Source: Tillandsia leiboldiana (taxonomy: Eukaryota > Streptophyta > Magnoliopsida > Poales > Bromeliaceae). Taken from it: a DNA stretch of 64,000 nt. This document shows, in pieces, positions 21,290 to 34,715 of the stretch. The notes under the pieces are model-generated. The model saw only the letters and a program-made list of their open reading frames with translations. It ran no database searches and had not been told where the DNA came from. Each line of letters starts with the position of its first letter. Position 1 is the first letter of the stretch. The position numbers and the translations under genes were made by a program. The DNA lies in the NCBI GenBank assembly GCA_029204045.2, contig CM055064.1, positions 8,320,323 to 8,384,322 of the forward strand. Direction: 5' to 3'.

Positions 21290-22119
21290 TTTTGGCACTT
21301 ATGAGTGCCACTAAAAAGGGGTATGCTGGCGGTTTGGAGTGCCGGGACAGATAGTTTTGCTGGCAGTTGTAAGTGTGCCACTAAAATCAGATACGCTGGC
21401 ATTTTGGAGTGCCGGGACAGATAGTTTTGCTGGCACTTGTAAGTGCCACTAAAATGGGATATGCTGGCGGTTTGGAGTGTCGGAATAGATCGTTTTGCTG
21501 GCACTTGTAAGTGCCACTAAAATGGGAAATGCTGGCATTTTGGAGTGCCGGGATAGATACTTTTGCTGGCACTTTTAACTGCCACTAAAATCAGATACGC
21601 TGGCATTTTGGAGTGCCGGGATAGATACTTTTGCTGGCACTTGTAAGTGCCACTAAAATAAGATATGCTGGCGGTTTCGAGTGCCGGAATAGATCGTTTT
21701 GCCGGCACTTTTAACTGCCACTAAAATCAGATACGCTGGCATTTTTGAGTGCCGGGATAGATACTTTTGCTGGCACTTGTAAGTGCCACTAAAATAAGAT
21801 ATGCTGGCGGTTTCGAGTGCCGGAATAGATCGTTTTGCCGGCACTTGTAAGTGCCACTAAATAGGGATATGCTGGCGGTTTTGAGTGCCGGAATAGATCA
21901 TTTTGCTGGCAATATCGATCGTTTTGCCGGCGGTTTAAAGTGCCGGCTTTACCATCTATGCCGGCGGTTTGATATAAGTGCCGGTAAAAGATTTGCCGAC
22001 GGAGTTTTCGCCGGCACAAAAAAATGCCACAAAAAAATGCCGGGAAAAACTATTACCGGCACTTTTATGATGTTTCCCGGCAGTTTAAAGTGCCGCTAAA
22101 AGCCAACATTGGTGTAGTG
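21290..22119 (+). mobile_element. CACTA (En/Spm) transposon terminal region with subterminal repeats
   Basis: About nine units of roughly 68 bp built from TGGCACTTGTAAGTGCCA, CTAAAAT, GATATGCTGGCGGTTT and GAGTGCCGG run from 21290 to about 21910, then more diverged GCCGGC-rich words. The end at 22119 reads GGTGTAGTG, the inverse of the CACTACACC terminus of CACTA elements. GTGCCGGCAAAAG-like subterminal motifs are typical binding sites for the CACTA transposase. I find no matching CACTAC terminus upstream in the window, so this is a one-ended fragment or the other end is lost. No transposase coding is visible. Confidence 0.72.
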
Positions 22120-24754
22120 AGCGATTCGATTGAAGATGGATCGACTCAACTAGGTTTTCTCTCAGTTCGTAAAAGCGAACCAAACTCAAGAACTGACGAA
22201 CCAACTCGGCTAAGCTGGAGCCGAATTAATTGTATTGCATTAACAGTTGAAAATTACAAGGATTTTCTTATGCTAATGGTTACTTCTAGGGAAAATAATA
22301 AATGCAAGAAATGGAAGGGTTACATACTATTCCTGCGAAAACTGTAGATGCTGAAATTAGAAAAGTAATTGAAAAGGCAGCGGTTTTGTGTTCGTGAAAA
22401 GACCCCTATTGGAGGCATTCTTCTGCTATTTATTTGGACGATTTTATATCGTGAAGAGTTTTCGGCCACGTCTTTTGCATCGCGAGATGCGCTTTAACCT
22501 ATTACTTGCTGGCTACAAAAATATCTCCATGTTCTTAATCATTTATGTCCAAATCTCGTTCGATATTAGGTATTTTTTTTCGTCTCTTGGCGCATCATAT
22601 ATCATCTTTCTATTCGTTTATTTGGGCTAGGCGCAAGAACCGAAGCCGCACTTATGCTTTTTTTCTTACACCATCAGCTACTCAAGAACAAATAAGTATT
22701 TTCATGAAACTAGAAAATAAAAAATCAATAAACTTCATCACAATAAGAAGGCTTGAGTAGCATATAGAATACAAAAAAATTTTAAAAAGTGAGAAAATAG
22801 CGCAGATCCTAGTTAGCCTCTTATATCATTCTTTATCCTTCTTTGCCCGCCTACTAACATATAATAGAGTAGAGTACGGTTAAAAATTTGTAAATAATAA
22901 TCCATTAATTTATACACAACCATTATCCCTTCTCAAAACTATGTAACTCCTTCCAAGTCAAATCACGCGGAACTGTTAATTAGCTGAATTAGGGGCTTCA
23001 ATTCAAACACTTTCAATCTCACGAGTGCATGTTCTTTATTTCCAGCTACTTAATTGCATGGTAATTGACTCCAAAGATATATATTCTAGTTTGTTACACC
23101 GATCACCTTTAATTATCAAGCTAATTAAGTAGTAATGTCACTCTTTGCCTAAGTAGGTAATGTGATCAATTGCCAGCTAAAAATTAATGTATTCATTGCT
23201 GACCTGATAGTAATGCAGTTTCATATATAACTACAGGAGGATTAAATTAATCCAGGAGATAGCATTCTCAGAATCAGTTCGGATTGGCTGATTAAACCTA
23301 CAAAGAGGTTTCCATTTCTATATCTCGATTTATATATCTTTGAAGAAGATCTAAAAGTTTGGTTGGTTATTTTATTATGCATTCGGAGAAGCCCGATTTA
23401 ACCAATGATACCATATTTGTAGATATTCAAATAGTATTCGATCGTGAATTGATAATTCTCCAAACAGGTAAATTTATACAAGGAAAAGAGTAGTATATCA
23501 AACAAAATTTGTTATAGTTAACACACATATATATATTTCACTAAAACGTTAAACTGACCCTCATTTTATGCTATATATATATGTCTTATCTTGTACTTAT
23601 TGCTATTTATGGGGTGGGAAGAGTTGACCATACTTGAGATATAGTTGGCTGAGGAAATGGCATTGGAATAAAGTTAGGTCTCATATATACGAAGCTTTGA
23701 ATCATTAATTTTTGTTGTAATAAATGACAACAAATAATATCAGCTCATTACTGACACTTACTCGTGAATTTAGCTTATTGGGTGCATTTATGCGCAAGCA
23801 AATTTTTCGTACGCAGTGATCTTGCTATGTAGAATCACACTGTTGAATCTGACCCTTTTTTGTGTTTTTTTTATCAATCTTTATTAATATAGTTAGTTAA
23901 TGGATATCCCAAATACGACACATATTATTGTACTGTTTACCTCGAGATCGCCATGGACCTCGGCACTGTGGAGCTCGCCGGCGAGGAGACGGCTCGCCGG
24001 CGACTAAATCGGCAGTGACAAGCTCGGCTGCGAGGAGCTCGGGGCCTATGAGTTCGGGGTTCGGGAGAGGGGTAGAGTGGGAATGAGTTTTGAGGGGAAG
24101 TAGTGAGGTTTTGAGGGAAAGCGAGGACTTTCTTGGGTTCCTCAAAGTTACTAAGTTTTTTTTTTTTTTTTTTTCTTTTTTTTTTTTCGATAATTATAAA
24201 TGGTTTCATGTAAAATTATTAAACAATAAATATATTTTTATTAAATTTAAATTATTAAATTTATTTTTTATAATTTCTAAATATATTTTTTACTATAAAA
24301 ATATAGATGATCATAAATTTAAAAAACTAACAATAATTAAGTGACGAATAAAATAACCTTCCCTCTATCTATGACGGACGGCAGAGACAATGTACCTTGA
24401 AGATGATGCTTTCGGCCGTGGCAAAAGTAAGTTACGCATATGTGTGATAGCGAAGGCGTGGAAAAAAAAAAAAAAAAATTTATAAAAATAAATTTATGAG
24501 GATAAAATAATTATTTTATATATTTAGTGTTAAAAAAATTAATAACGAATTAAACGGTAAGGCATATATAAACAAATCAAAATTTTTGAATGAATTTATT
24601 TACAAATCAAAAAAAAAAAATATAAATTTAATCACTTAAATTTTATAAAAATTTATCTGATATTTATTATTTTTATAAAAATATGTATAAAATAAATCTT
24701 CTTTTTATTTTAATGGGAACTTCGGAGAAGTGCTTTTCATATGTAGTGCTCCGC

Positions 24755-24757
<3 letters not shown>
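22120..24757. other. AT-rich intergenic DNA, no supported gene
   Basis: No reading frame here is convincing. 23935-24150 is an isolated GC-rich patch (CTCGCCGGCGAGGAG and similar) ending in a long T-rich tract at 24153-24189, and 24380-24477 is a short patch ending in a run of about 15 A. Either could be a retroposed fragment, but I recognise no product. The rest is AT-rich spacer. Confidence 0.6.

Positions 24758-24839
<82 letters not shown>
24758..24839. repeat. TA microsatellite, left half
   Basis: Uninterrupted (TA)n of 82 bp. It continues beyond the MITE at 24973-25070, so the two tracts are probably one microsatellite split by the insertion. The open frames of alternating Tyr-Ile here are artefacts. 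Confidence 0.95.
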
Positions 24840-25592
<753 letters not shown>

Positions 25593-25765
25593 GAGCAACG
25601 CTACATGTACACCCCCAAAGGGGGTGTACATCTTACACCCACCCATCTAAGGGTGGGGGGGGTCACTTCACAAATTGTGAAGTGACCCCTCATCACACCC
25701 CACCCATTGGATGGGTGGGATGTGCGATGTACACCTCCAAATGGGGTGTACAAGTAGTATTTTCC
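25593..25765 (-). mobile_element. MITE 2 (Mutator-type), 173 bp with perfect 9-bp target duplication
   Basis: TATTTTAAA occurs at 25584-25592 and again at 25766-25774, a perfect 9-bp duplication as made by Mutator-like transposases. Termini GAGCAACGCTACATGTACA and, inverted, GGAAAATACTACTTGTACA both start with G. Inside are nested palindromes: CCCCCAAAGGGGG, CACTTCACAATTGTGAAGTG-like and ACCCATTGGATGGGT-like stems, so the transcript could fold almost completely. Confidence 0.8.
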
Positions 25766-25774
25766 TATTTTAAA

Positions 25775-26324
25775 ATAAACTCACCACGTACATGAGACAA
25801 TTTTAAAATATTACTATTTTAAAATAATTAATTGGTGGTAATTTTTTTTTATCGTTATTATAGATAATTATATAGTGATTATAAATTAATGGTGGAAATA
25901 ATATTATCACTTTAAGATAATTAATCGGTGTGATGATAAAATAATTATTTAGTAGCGAAAATAATATTACTATTTTAAATTAATTAATTGATAGCAATTT
26001 TTTTTATTGCCACAAAATATATATATAGTATTATTATTTAAATTAATTAATCAGTAATAATTTATTATTATTATTATAATAAATAATTATATACTAATAA
26101 TAAAAAATTTTATTGCCACTTTATCTTACCCATCAATATTATATATGTTTAGTTTGCAGTGATATTGATATAAAGTAAAAAGAAAAGTTACGGAGCAAGC
26201 GAACAAAAGTACAGCACAGAGCAGCTTAGTCAAATAGGATATTGCCACCCTTTCTCCTTCTAGAAGGGATTATGATGCACACAGGTAGTTGAAATTTCTT
26301 GGACCCTAGCTAGCTAGGTTGTAA

Positions 26325-26330
<6 letters not shown>
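25775..26330. other. AT-rich DNA upstream of the CASP-like gene
   Basis: AT-rich, with imperfect repeats of TTAAAATAATTAATTGG-like words. No gene recognised. Distal promoter of the CASP-like gene by position only. Confidence 0.5.

Positions 26331-26388
<58 letters not shown>
26331..26388. repeat. TA microsatellite in the CASP-like gene promoter
   Basis: (AT)n of about 58 bp ending 266 bp before the start codon. Length changes here could affect promoter structure; this is a guess. Confidence 0.95.
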
Positions 26389-26391
<3 letters not shown>

Positions 26392-26654
26392 CCCTTTCCT
26401 TGTCCAGGAACCTCACAAGGGAATTGGGGACAGTTGAGATATTGTCCCAGGAAGCAAGAGAAGCAGCTTAACCAAAAGTAGCTCACTTCCCACCCATCCA
26501 CTTTTGCCACCTCCCCCACATCTTGTTTAACACCCTCAAGCTACCCCATCAACCCAAATGCATGCTTAATATTTATTGCCGTTAGTCCTTGCAAACTCTT
26601 CTCTCCTCTCCATTCCCCTAGGAATACACCAAATTGAACATATTGTGCTTTACC

Positions 26655-27856
26655 ATGGCGAAGGCTTTGAGGACTTGTGTATTCTTGCTAAGGCTCTTCG
26701 CGGCGGCCTCGACGCTCGCCGCGGCCATCCTCATGGCGACTAGCCACGAGACCACCTCCTTCTTTGGTTTCACCATGCAGGCTAAGTTCCAATACACATC
26801 TTCATTTGTGTAAGTATATATATATTTATATAGTAGAGCTCTTGTTTAATTTATATGTTAGCTCGAGAATGTAGATTTAGCTATTGTATTGTAAATCTCA
26901 TCAAAAAGCTTGATTTCTACGTGATGTAGGTTCTTTGTGATAGCTAATGCCATAGTAAGTGGGTACAGTTTACTGGTTCTCTTGATTCCTCCCACAAGCT
27001 CTTTCTCGAGATTGGTTATCGCAACCGATGTGGTAAGAGTTTCTCTTTGAATCTGTCACAAGAGCACATCAGAAAAATAATCTTAATATTTCTGCTCACG
27101 CACATGATGGACACGAGAATCAAAGTCATGCGCAAGTAAATCAGGAAATACGCATGGTTTTGCAGTAGTCTTAATTGTGCTGATGATGTTGAGATGTTGA
27201 TGCTTCGGCGTGAATTGGCTTGTACGTACAGTGCAGGTCAGCATATTAGCCATTAGCTACATCTAGGGGGCATGCATTTGGATCAATGTAATCGCAATTC
27301 GGCCGCACGCGCCGATTTTATTGAAAGTAGAAATATATTAATGCCTCCCTCGATTGATTGATCACGACTGCACCGAGAAGATTCAATGTGTAAAAGCAAT
27401 ATTATATATTTAATTTAGAAATTTTCAACAAAAGAGAATTGCAAATACTAATTAACTATTCTAATCATTTCTTTGAGTTACAACTTACAACTAATCTACA
27501 GTTAAGTCAATTCAAACACTATTATAAATCCAAGTTGCTGTAGTCCCCAGCATCATTTATTATTATTTTTTATTATTATTATTGTTATTGTTCTGTTGGT
27601 CTTTAGTTTTTTTCTGCTTCAATATATGTAGATCATAGGAATGCTCCTCACCGGTGCGGTGGCAGCGACGGGTGCACTATCGGAGCTTGGGAAGAATGGA
27701 AATCAGCATGCCGGTTGGATGCCGATTTGCGGGCAAATACAAGGATTCTGCCACCAAGTTATGGGAGCTCTTATTTGTGCCTTTGTGGGCCTCCTCATCT
27801 ATTGTGCCATCCTTTTCCATACGCTCTACATTTTGGTCAACCCTATTTTCTCATGA
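26655..27856 (+). CDS. CASP-like four-helix membrane protein (CASPL), three exons, 160 residues
   Basis: Exons 26655-26809, 26930-27032 and 27632-27856; donors GTAAGT and GTAAGA, acceptors TGTAG; the reading phase is kept and the total is 483 bp. Start: first ATG after a pyrimidine-rich leader, context ACCATGGCG. Four predicted helices: about 7-29, 50-72, 82-104, 129-154, with both ends cytosolic. Arg13 in helix 1 and Asp85 in helix 3 are the conserved charged pair of the CASP/MARVEL-like family. The extracellular loop GKNGNQHAGWMPICGQ with Cys119 and Cys126 matches CASPL proteins, and AKFQY..SFVFFVIANAIVSGY is typical before helix 2. The CASP-specific first-loop signature is absent, so this is a CASPL (subfamily 1 likely) rather than a Casparian-strip CASP. 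Expected at the plasma membrane as a scaffold; exact role unknown. It is the only clear host gene here and has no visible lesions. Confidence 0.93.
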
Positions 27857-28710
27857 TTTCTTTTTTTCTTTTTTTTCTTTTTTTTTTTTTTCTTTTTTTT
27901 TTTTCCACCTGATCTTTTACCGGATATGAAAGATGTGTCTCAACGTCCTCTTAGTAATTGTAAGCTCCGAATATATATATACTTATGTGGTGGCACGTTT
28001 TCACCAAATATGTGTCGAAGTATATGCATGAATTAATATAAAGTTTCAGTTCAAACGTATATTGAAATTTAATTTTCAAATTATTTTAATAAATTTTAAT
28101 TTGCAATTTTTAGAAATAAGAAAATAATAAAAAGACTGATTTGATGGAAACCAGAAAAAAATATGATACGACAATAACCGATAAATAAAGAAGATACAAA
28201 CAAAACGGATCCAAAATTAAAAAGTGTTAGAAATATGGTACTTATTTTGTTATCAGATTTTAAAATTCCGTAAGTTTTAATATCAATTATTATTGACTAG
28301 ATACTCACTCCGATATTGAATTTTGCAACAAAAATATCATACAAAATTTTTATCATAAATTTATTTTGAGAGCAAAATACTATTACTAACACAACATTAA
28401 AAAAATATAAATAAACAAAATATAGAAATAAAATAAAATTTGTTAAATAATAAAAAAAATACATCTAATACCTCTTCTAGTACATATAGTAGTTATTATA
28501 ATTTTTCTGAACCTCTTTCACATTTTTTCATCTTCTATAAATTTTAGAAGACTTACAATCACTCATACACCCATACACAAGAGATGCATGCAATTGCTCT
28601 CTCTCTCTCCGTCGATCGCAAGCGGACATCTAATTAAGGCAACCTCACCTCTACCGTACTAGAACGTGGAGCTTCGCACCACTAGTCGTACCATCCCAGC
28701 TTAATATATA
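27857..28710. other. 3' flank of the CASP-like gene and intergenic DNA
   Basis: A T-rich tract (27860-27905) follows the stop codon, then AT-rich DNA with possible AATAAA-type polyadenylation words. A CT run lies at 28598-28608. No second gene recognised. Confidence 0.55.
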
Positions 28711-28740
28711 CTAGTGAAGTGCCCGCGCTGCGCCGCGGGT
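28711..28740 (-). mobile_element. Helitron-type 3' terminus (hairpin plus CTAG)
   Basis: On the minus strand CCCGCGGCGCAGCGCGGG folds into a GC-rich hairpin, followed by CACTTCACTAG and then T. A short GC hairpin about 10 nt before CTAG(T) is the classical Helitron 3' end, and Helitrons insert between A and T. The element body should extend to higher coordinates. I could not find the 5' TC terminus or any Rep/helicase coding, so it is non-autonomous or incomplete. Confidence 0.65.
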
Positions 28741-29499
28741 ATATTTTTTTCAATAAATATTTTTTTTTATTTCACAATAAGAAACGAAAACATATCGTAT
28801 ATTCAGTTTTTTTTGTTTGAAAATATCAAGAATGATCGAAGAATACATTTCCTTTCGTTTTTTTATACAGGAGTTCTACTTCTTTTAACTATAAACAAAA
28901 CCATTACTTGCCCTGTGTCTACCAATCTATTGCATGATCCAAACAAATTTTGAATTCATTAGAGTCCACAACATGAAAGTAAGAGAGATGAAATTTAACC
29001 AGAAGTATGTAACTGCATGTTATGTTTAATCCAGCTAGAAATCAGAATCTTAAGAATGAAGACAATGCAAAACATAAACAGCAAAAAAATGGAATTTAAA
29101 TGGAAAGCAATTTCAATGTAATCTCAGATTTTAGAATAACATGAATAGAGAATGGAACTGTTTAAACTAAACGAATAACTTACAACTATCGTTTGAATAC
29201 GAATTGTATACTATGTTTATACTTCAAATTACATTGCTCACTCTGAGGAGTTCAAATTGGGTTACATATAATAAAGGGATTTCTTGACATATGTATTTAA
29301 TTAATTAAGCAACCGAGTCGTCGCCGAAGTTCCTTTCACGTTGTCGCTGAAGTCGGCTCGTCCACCATGCGGCTCTCCACCGAGTCTCCACCAAGCCGCT
29401 GGAACCCACATTTGATTCTGCATTACAGGATCAAAAAGCATCGAATCAAAAAGGATACAATTTGCTTTCACTCAAAATAATATGATTATAAATAATGCA

Positions 29500-30830
29500 G
29501 TTTCATAAATAATGCAGTTTCAGATAGCATCAAGTTCAATGATAATGCAGTATCACATAGAGGCTCTAGTTCAAAGTCAATCACATAGTATCAAGCTCAA
29601 AGTAAGTCACATAGCCTCAAGTTCATTCGATAATGCAAAATCACATAGGAGCAGTTTGGAAAGTTAAGATGCAAACAACAAAATTCAGAGTTCGCATAGC
29701 AGCAGTTAGAAGTAAATCAGAGTTGGCATAGTCTCCAGTTTATAGCCTCCAGTTTGGATGAAAATCAGATGTGGCATAGCCTCAAGAACATTCGAAATCA
29801 CATAGCATGCAAAATCTCATAGCCTCAAGAAGAATTTAGTTGCATATTTGTATAGCCTCAGTTTCATACACCCTCAAGTTTTGATGAAAATCTGAGTTGT
29901 CATAGCCTCAAGATCATTCGAAATCACAAAGCAGCAAGTGCCAAATTAATCACATAGCCTCAAGTCAACAGACAATGCAAAAAGCCTCAAGTTCATGTCA
30001 ATTTGCAAACATATCCACAGGTTCACATAACCTCAAGATCATTCGAAATCAAATATCATGCAAAATCTCATTGCCTTAAGAAGAATTTAGTTGCATATTT
30101 GTATAGCCTCAGTGTCATACACCCTCAAGTTTTGATGAAAATCTGAGTTGTCATAGCCTCAAGATCATTCGAAACCACAAAGCAGCAAGTGCCAAATTAA
30201 TCACATAGCCTCAAGTCAACAGACAATGCAAAAAGCCTCAAGTTCATGTCAATTTGCAAACATAGCCACAGATTCACATAGCCTCTAGAGCATTCGAAAT
30301 CACAAAGCAGCAAGTGCCAAAGTTTGATATAGTCTCAAGTCAACAGACAATGCAAAAAGCCTCAAGTTCATGTCAATTTGCAAACATATCCACAGGTTCA
30401 CATAGCCTCTAGAGCATTCGAAATCACAAAGCAGCAAGTGCCAAAGTTTGATATAGTCTCAAGTCAACAGACAATGCAAAAAGCCTCAAGTTCATGTCAA
30501 TTTGCAAACATATCCACAGGTTCACATAACCTCAAGATCATTCGAAATGAAATATCAATGAAAATCTCATAGCCTTAAGAAGAAATTAGTTGCAAATTTG
30601 TATAGCCTCAGTTTCATACACCCTCAAGTTTAGATGAAAATCATAGTTGGCATAGCCTCAAGATGAATCGAAATCAGATAGCGGCAAGTGGCAAATTAAT
30701 CACATATAGTCTCAAGTCAACAGACAATGCAAAAAGCCTCAAGCTCATGTAAATTTGCAAACATAGCCATAGGATCACATAGCCTCAAATTGGAAATATA
30801 AGAAAAGCAATAAAGTAATAGAATTCACAT
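29500..30830 (+). repeat. Degenerate tandem repeats built on CACATAGCCTCAAG
   Basis: Dozens of CATAGCCTCAAG words at irregular spacing, organised in longer repeats of about 170-240 bp that include TTCATGTCAATTTGCAAAC, CAACAGACAATGCAAAAAG and GCAGCAAGTGCCAAA. Short reading frames are incidental. It probably belongs to the Helitron-bounded segment. Confidence 0.85.
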
Positions 30831-30839
30831 AGCTGCAGA

Positions 30840-33560
30840 TTAGAAGTAAAAGGCAAGAGATAACCATCTTAAGGAAAAAAATTTCACTTCGCGAAATCCA
30901 AATACATGCACACCAATAGCTTTAGAACCTACGATTAGCACGCAAATGCAAGAGGCAACCATCAAAAATTTCTAATATGTTAGGTTTAAGTACATTGGAA
31001 GTCACTTTGTGAAGTCTAAATACAAGCAAAACCAAATATTTAAAACAAAATTGGAACCTCATATATTAACCTACAATCATTGAAAGCGACAAATTAGATT
31101 TAAAGTCACAACATAGGAAACTCAAGCTAATTAAAATCGTAAAGCTCACAAAGAGCATGCAAGTAAAGGCAAGAGGTAACCATTAGGGGAAAGAATTTCA
31201 CTTCGTGAAGCCCAAATACATGCACAGTAATAGTTTTAGAACCCAAGATTAGTACGTAAATGCAACAGGCAACCATCAAAACTGCTAATTTGTAAGATTT
31301 AAATACATTGAAAGCCATTTTGTGAGGTGTAAATACAGTCCTCCTCCAAAAAAAATTTCACTTTGTGAACCGAAATTTGGGTACATTGGACCTAATTTTT
31401 TTAGAAAGCTTTACTTTACTCGAGGCTGCATGTTGGAGGAAAGTTGTTTGCTTGTGTTCAATGCATTTGTACATGCCCAATACACAAATTACATTCACAA
31501 AGTGTTAATACATGCAAAGTTAAACATTAACCCATTCGTTTGATGTAAACTGTCCAAAAACTTTGGAATCCAAGATTAGAAGGTAAATGCAAGAGGCAAC
31601 CATTAGAAATTTTTAATTTGTAAGGTTTAAGTACATTGGAAGTCACTTTGTGAAGTCCAAATACATGCGAAACCAAATATTTAAAACGGAAATACAAACC
31701 CCATATATTAACCTATAGTTTCTTCGTGAAATGTAAAGTGTCGAAAAGTTTTAGAACCCAACATTAATAGGTCAAAGCAAGGAGCAATCATCAAAAATTT
31801 CCAATTTGTAGGGTTTAAATACATGAGGAATCACTTTATGAAATCAAAATACATGCAAAACCAAATATTTAAAAGCAAGTAGAGACTTCATATATTAACC
31901 CATAGTCATCCTCCAAATTTTTTTTCACTTTGTGACCTCAAATTTTCGTACATTGGACCTAAATTTTTTAGAAAGCTCTATTTTACTTGGACCTGCATGT
32001 TGGAGGAAAATTGTTTCTTGTGTTCAATGCATTTGCACATGCCCAATCCACAAAATACATTCACAAAGTGTTAATACATGTAAAGTTAAACATTAACCTA
32101 TTCGTTAGATATAAAGTGTCCAAAAGCTTTGGAATGCGAGATCAATAGGAAATGCAAGAGGCAACCATCAGAAATTTCTAATTTGACAGGTTTAAGTACA
32201 TTGGAAGTCACTTTGTGAAGTCTAAATACATGCAAAACCAAATGTTTAAAACAAAAATACAAACCTCATAAATTAACCTATAGTCATTGGAAGGCACAAA
32301 TTAGATTCAAACCCACAACCTAGAAATTAGATGTAAAGTGGCAACCATCAAATTTTTTTAATTTATAAGGTTTAAGCACATTGGAAGTTACTTCGTGAAG
32401 TCTAAACATATGCAAAACCAAATGTTTAAAACAAAATACGAACCTCATATATTAACCTACAGTCATTAAAAACCACAAATTAGATTTAAGGTCACAACTT
32501 AGGAAACTCAAGCTAACTAAAACCATAAAGTTCACAAAGAGCATGCAAGCAAAGGCAACAGGTAACCCATCTTTGAGGAAAAAAATTTCATTTCGCAAAG
32601 TCCAAATACATGCACAACAATAGCTTTAGAACCTAAGATTAGTAGGTAAACGCAAGAGGCAATCATCAAACATTTCTATTTTGTAAGGTTTGAATATATT
32701 GGAAGTCACTTTGTGAATTAGATTCAAAGCCACAACTTAGAAGTTAGATGTAAAGTATCCAAAAGCTTTAGAACCCAACATTAGTAGGTAAATGCAAAGA
32801 GGCAACCATCAAAAAAATCCTAATTTGTAAAGTTTAAGTACATTGGAAGTCAGTTTGTGAATACGTGCAAAACCAAATATTTAAAACAAAATACGAACTT
32901 CATATATTAACCTACAGTCATTGGAAGCCACAAATTAGATTTAAAGTCATAACTTAGGAAAGTCAACCTAATTAAAACCATAAAGGTTACAAAGAGCATG
33001 CAAGCAAAGGCAAGAGGTAACCATCCTTGGGGGGAAAAATTTAACTTTGTGAAGTTCAAATACATGCACACCAACAGCTTTAGAACCCAAGATTAGTACG
33101 TAAACGCAAGAGGCAACCATCAAAAATTTCTAATTTGTAAGATTTAAATACATTGGAAGTCACTTTGTGAAGTCTAAATACATAGGAAACTAAATATTTA
33201 AAATGCTATACAAACCTAATAGAGTTCACAAAGAGCATGGAAGTAAAGGCAAGAGGTAACCATACTTGAGGGAAAAAATTTCACTTCATGAAGTCCAACT
33301 ACATGCACACCAATAGCTTTAGAACACAAGATTAGTTCGTAAACGCAACAGGCAACCATCAAAAGTTTCTAATTTGTAAGGTATAAATACATTGGAAGTC
33401 ACTTTGTGAATTAAATTCAAAGTTACAACTTAGAAGTTAGATGTAAAGTGTCCAAAAGTTTTGGAACCCAAGATTAGTAGGTAAATGCAAGAGACAACCA
33501 TCAAAAAATTATAATTTCTAAGGTTTAAGTACATTGGAAGTCACTTTGTATAGTTTTATA
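30840..33560 (+). repeat. Degenerate long-unit tandem array with TCACTTTGTGAAGT cores
   Basis: Repeated blocks occur in partly shuffled order: GCAAGAGGCAACCATCAAA, TTTCTAATTTGTAAGGTTT, ACATTGGAAGTCACTTTGTG, CATGCAAAACCAAATATTT and CATATATTAACCTA. Spacing suggests units of about 250-350 bp, roughly ten copies. TTCAC-TTTGTGAA is a short palindrome in each. No coding potential is visible. Confidence 0.8.
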
Positions 33561-34679
33561 CATATAGTTCTTGAAGGAGGCTCATATAAGAACTAAGCAC
33601 ATGCTAAATTATATATTTTCTACAAGCGTGCAATAAAGAATGCCAATTGGATTGACACCTTTGGATGCATGCCGCTGAGAAAAGATTTAATGCTCAACTA
33701 AGGTGTCTCTTTCTCCTCAACCAAAGGAAATAGTAGATATGAAGAACAATTATATTGACCATATACTTTTGCAGGAAATAGAAACAACAGTATCAAATCG
33801 AGTGGGAATCATTTTCTCAGCCAGTAGATCTTTTAAATCACAAATACTCGCACAATCTATAAGATTTTGAAAGACGCATAGTAAAAATAATCAAGGGAAG
33901 AAAGGAGGCTCAGATAAATTTACTCCACAACCACAGAAAATAGTAGAAAACCGGAGCGAACACTGTTTTTTTTCATCGGCAATCATTTTGCAATAACCAG
34001 ATGCTTGTCTAAGCTCATTGCGAAGCCTCAGCTTTTGATCACACATTTTTCTCGAAATAAGTATCGAGTACTGCAAGCCGGCTGATGAAAGAACAACAGC
34101 GGACAGTAAGCTTTCTAAAATAATCAGGTTTTTATCCATGCACCAACTCTGGACAACCATCGCTACACCAAGTAAAACTATTAAATATAGCTACCCTCTG
34201 AGGCATGTAGAGGGCCACCCGAGAAATTAACCGACCTACGCTTTCCGGTCCTTTTTTTTTTCCTTTTTTTTTTTATGTGTCATCATCGCCTCAAACAAAA
34301 ACAAGAAGAAATGGAATCAAATTTAAACCACCAAACATACCGACCTACGCTTTCCGGGCTTTTTTTTTCCCTTTTTTTTTTGTGTGTCATCATCGCCTCG
34401 GACAAAAACAAAAACAAATGGAATCAAATTTAAACCACCAAACATAATACATGAAAGCAAGCGCGGGAATTATATCGCCAATATAAATTAAATTTTATCT
34501 TAAATTAATTAAACAGAGAAGACAAGGGGAGAAAAACGTAACCTGGAAAGAGAAGGGCAAACAAAAGAAGGAAATAAAAGAAAGTGTAAATCACCTAACA
34601 ATCGAAGGAAATAGTAGATATCAAGAATAAGCACATTAACCATCTGCTTTTATAGGAAGCACAAACAACATTATCAAAT

Positions 34680-34715
<36 letters not shown>

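Noticed and set aside
22120..22760. Possible copia gag-like fragment (peptide with LTVENYKDFLMLM)
   Set aside because: Only a faint resemblance to gag N-termini over a few residues; not enough to call.
23897..24209. GC-rich minus-strand frames near a T tract as a possible gene
   Set aside because: Overlapping frames with no motif and no plausible start, splice or homology I recognise.
31127..31543. Short frames in the 31-33 kb repeats
   Set aside because: The repeated units carry stops in all frames and variants do not conserve any frame.
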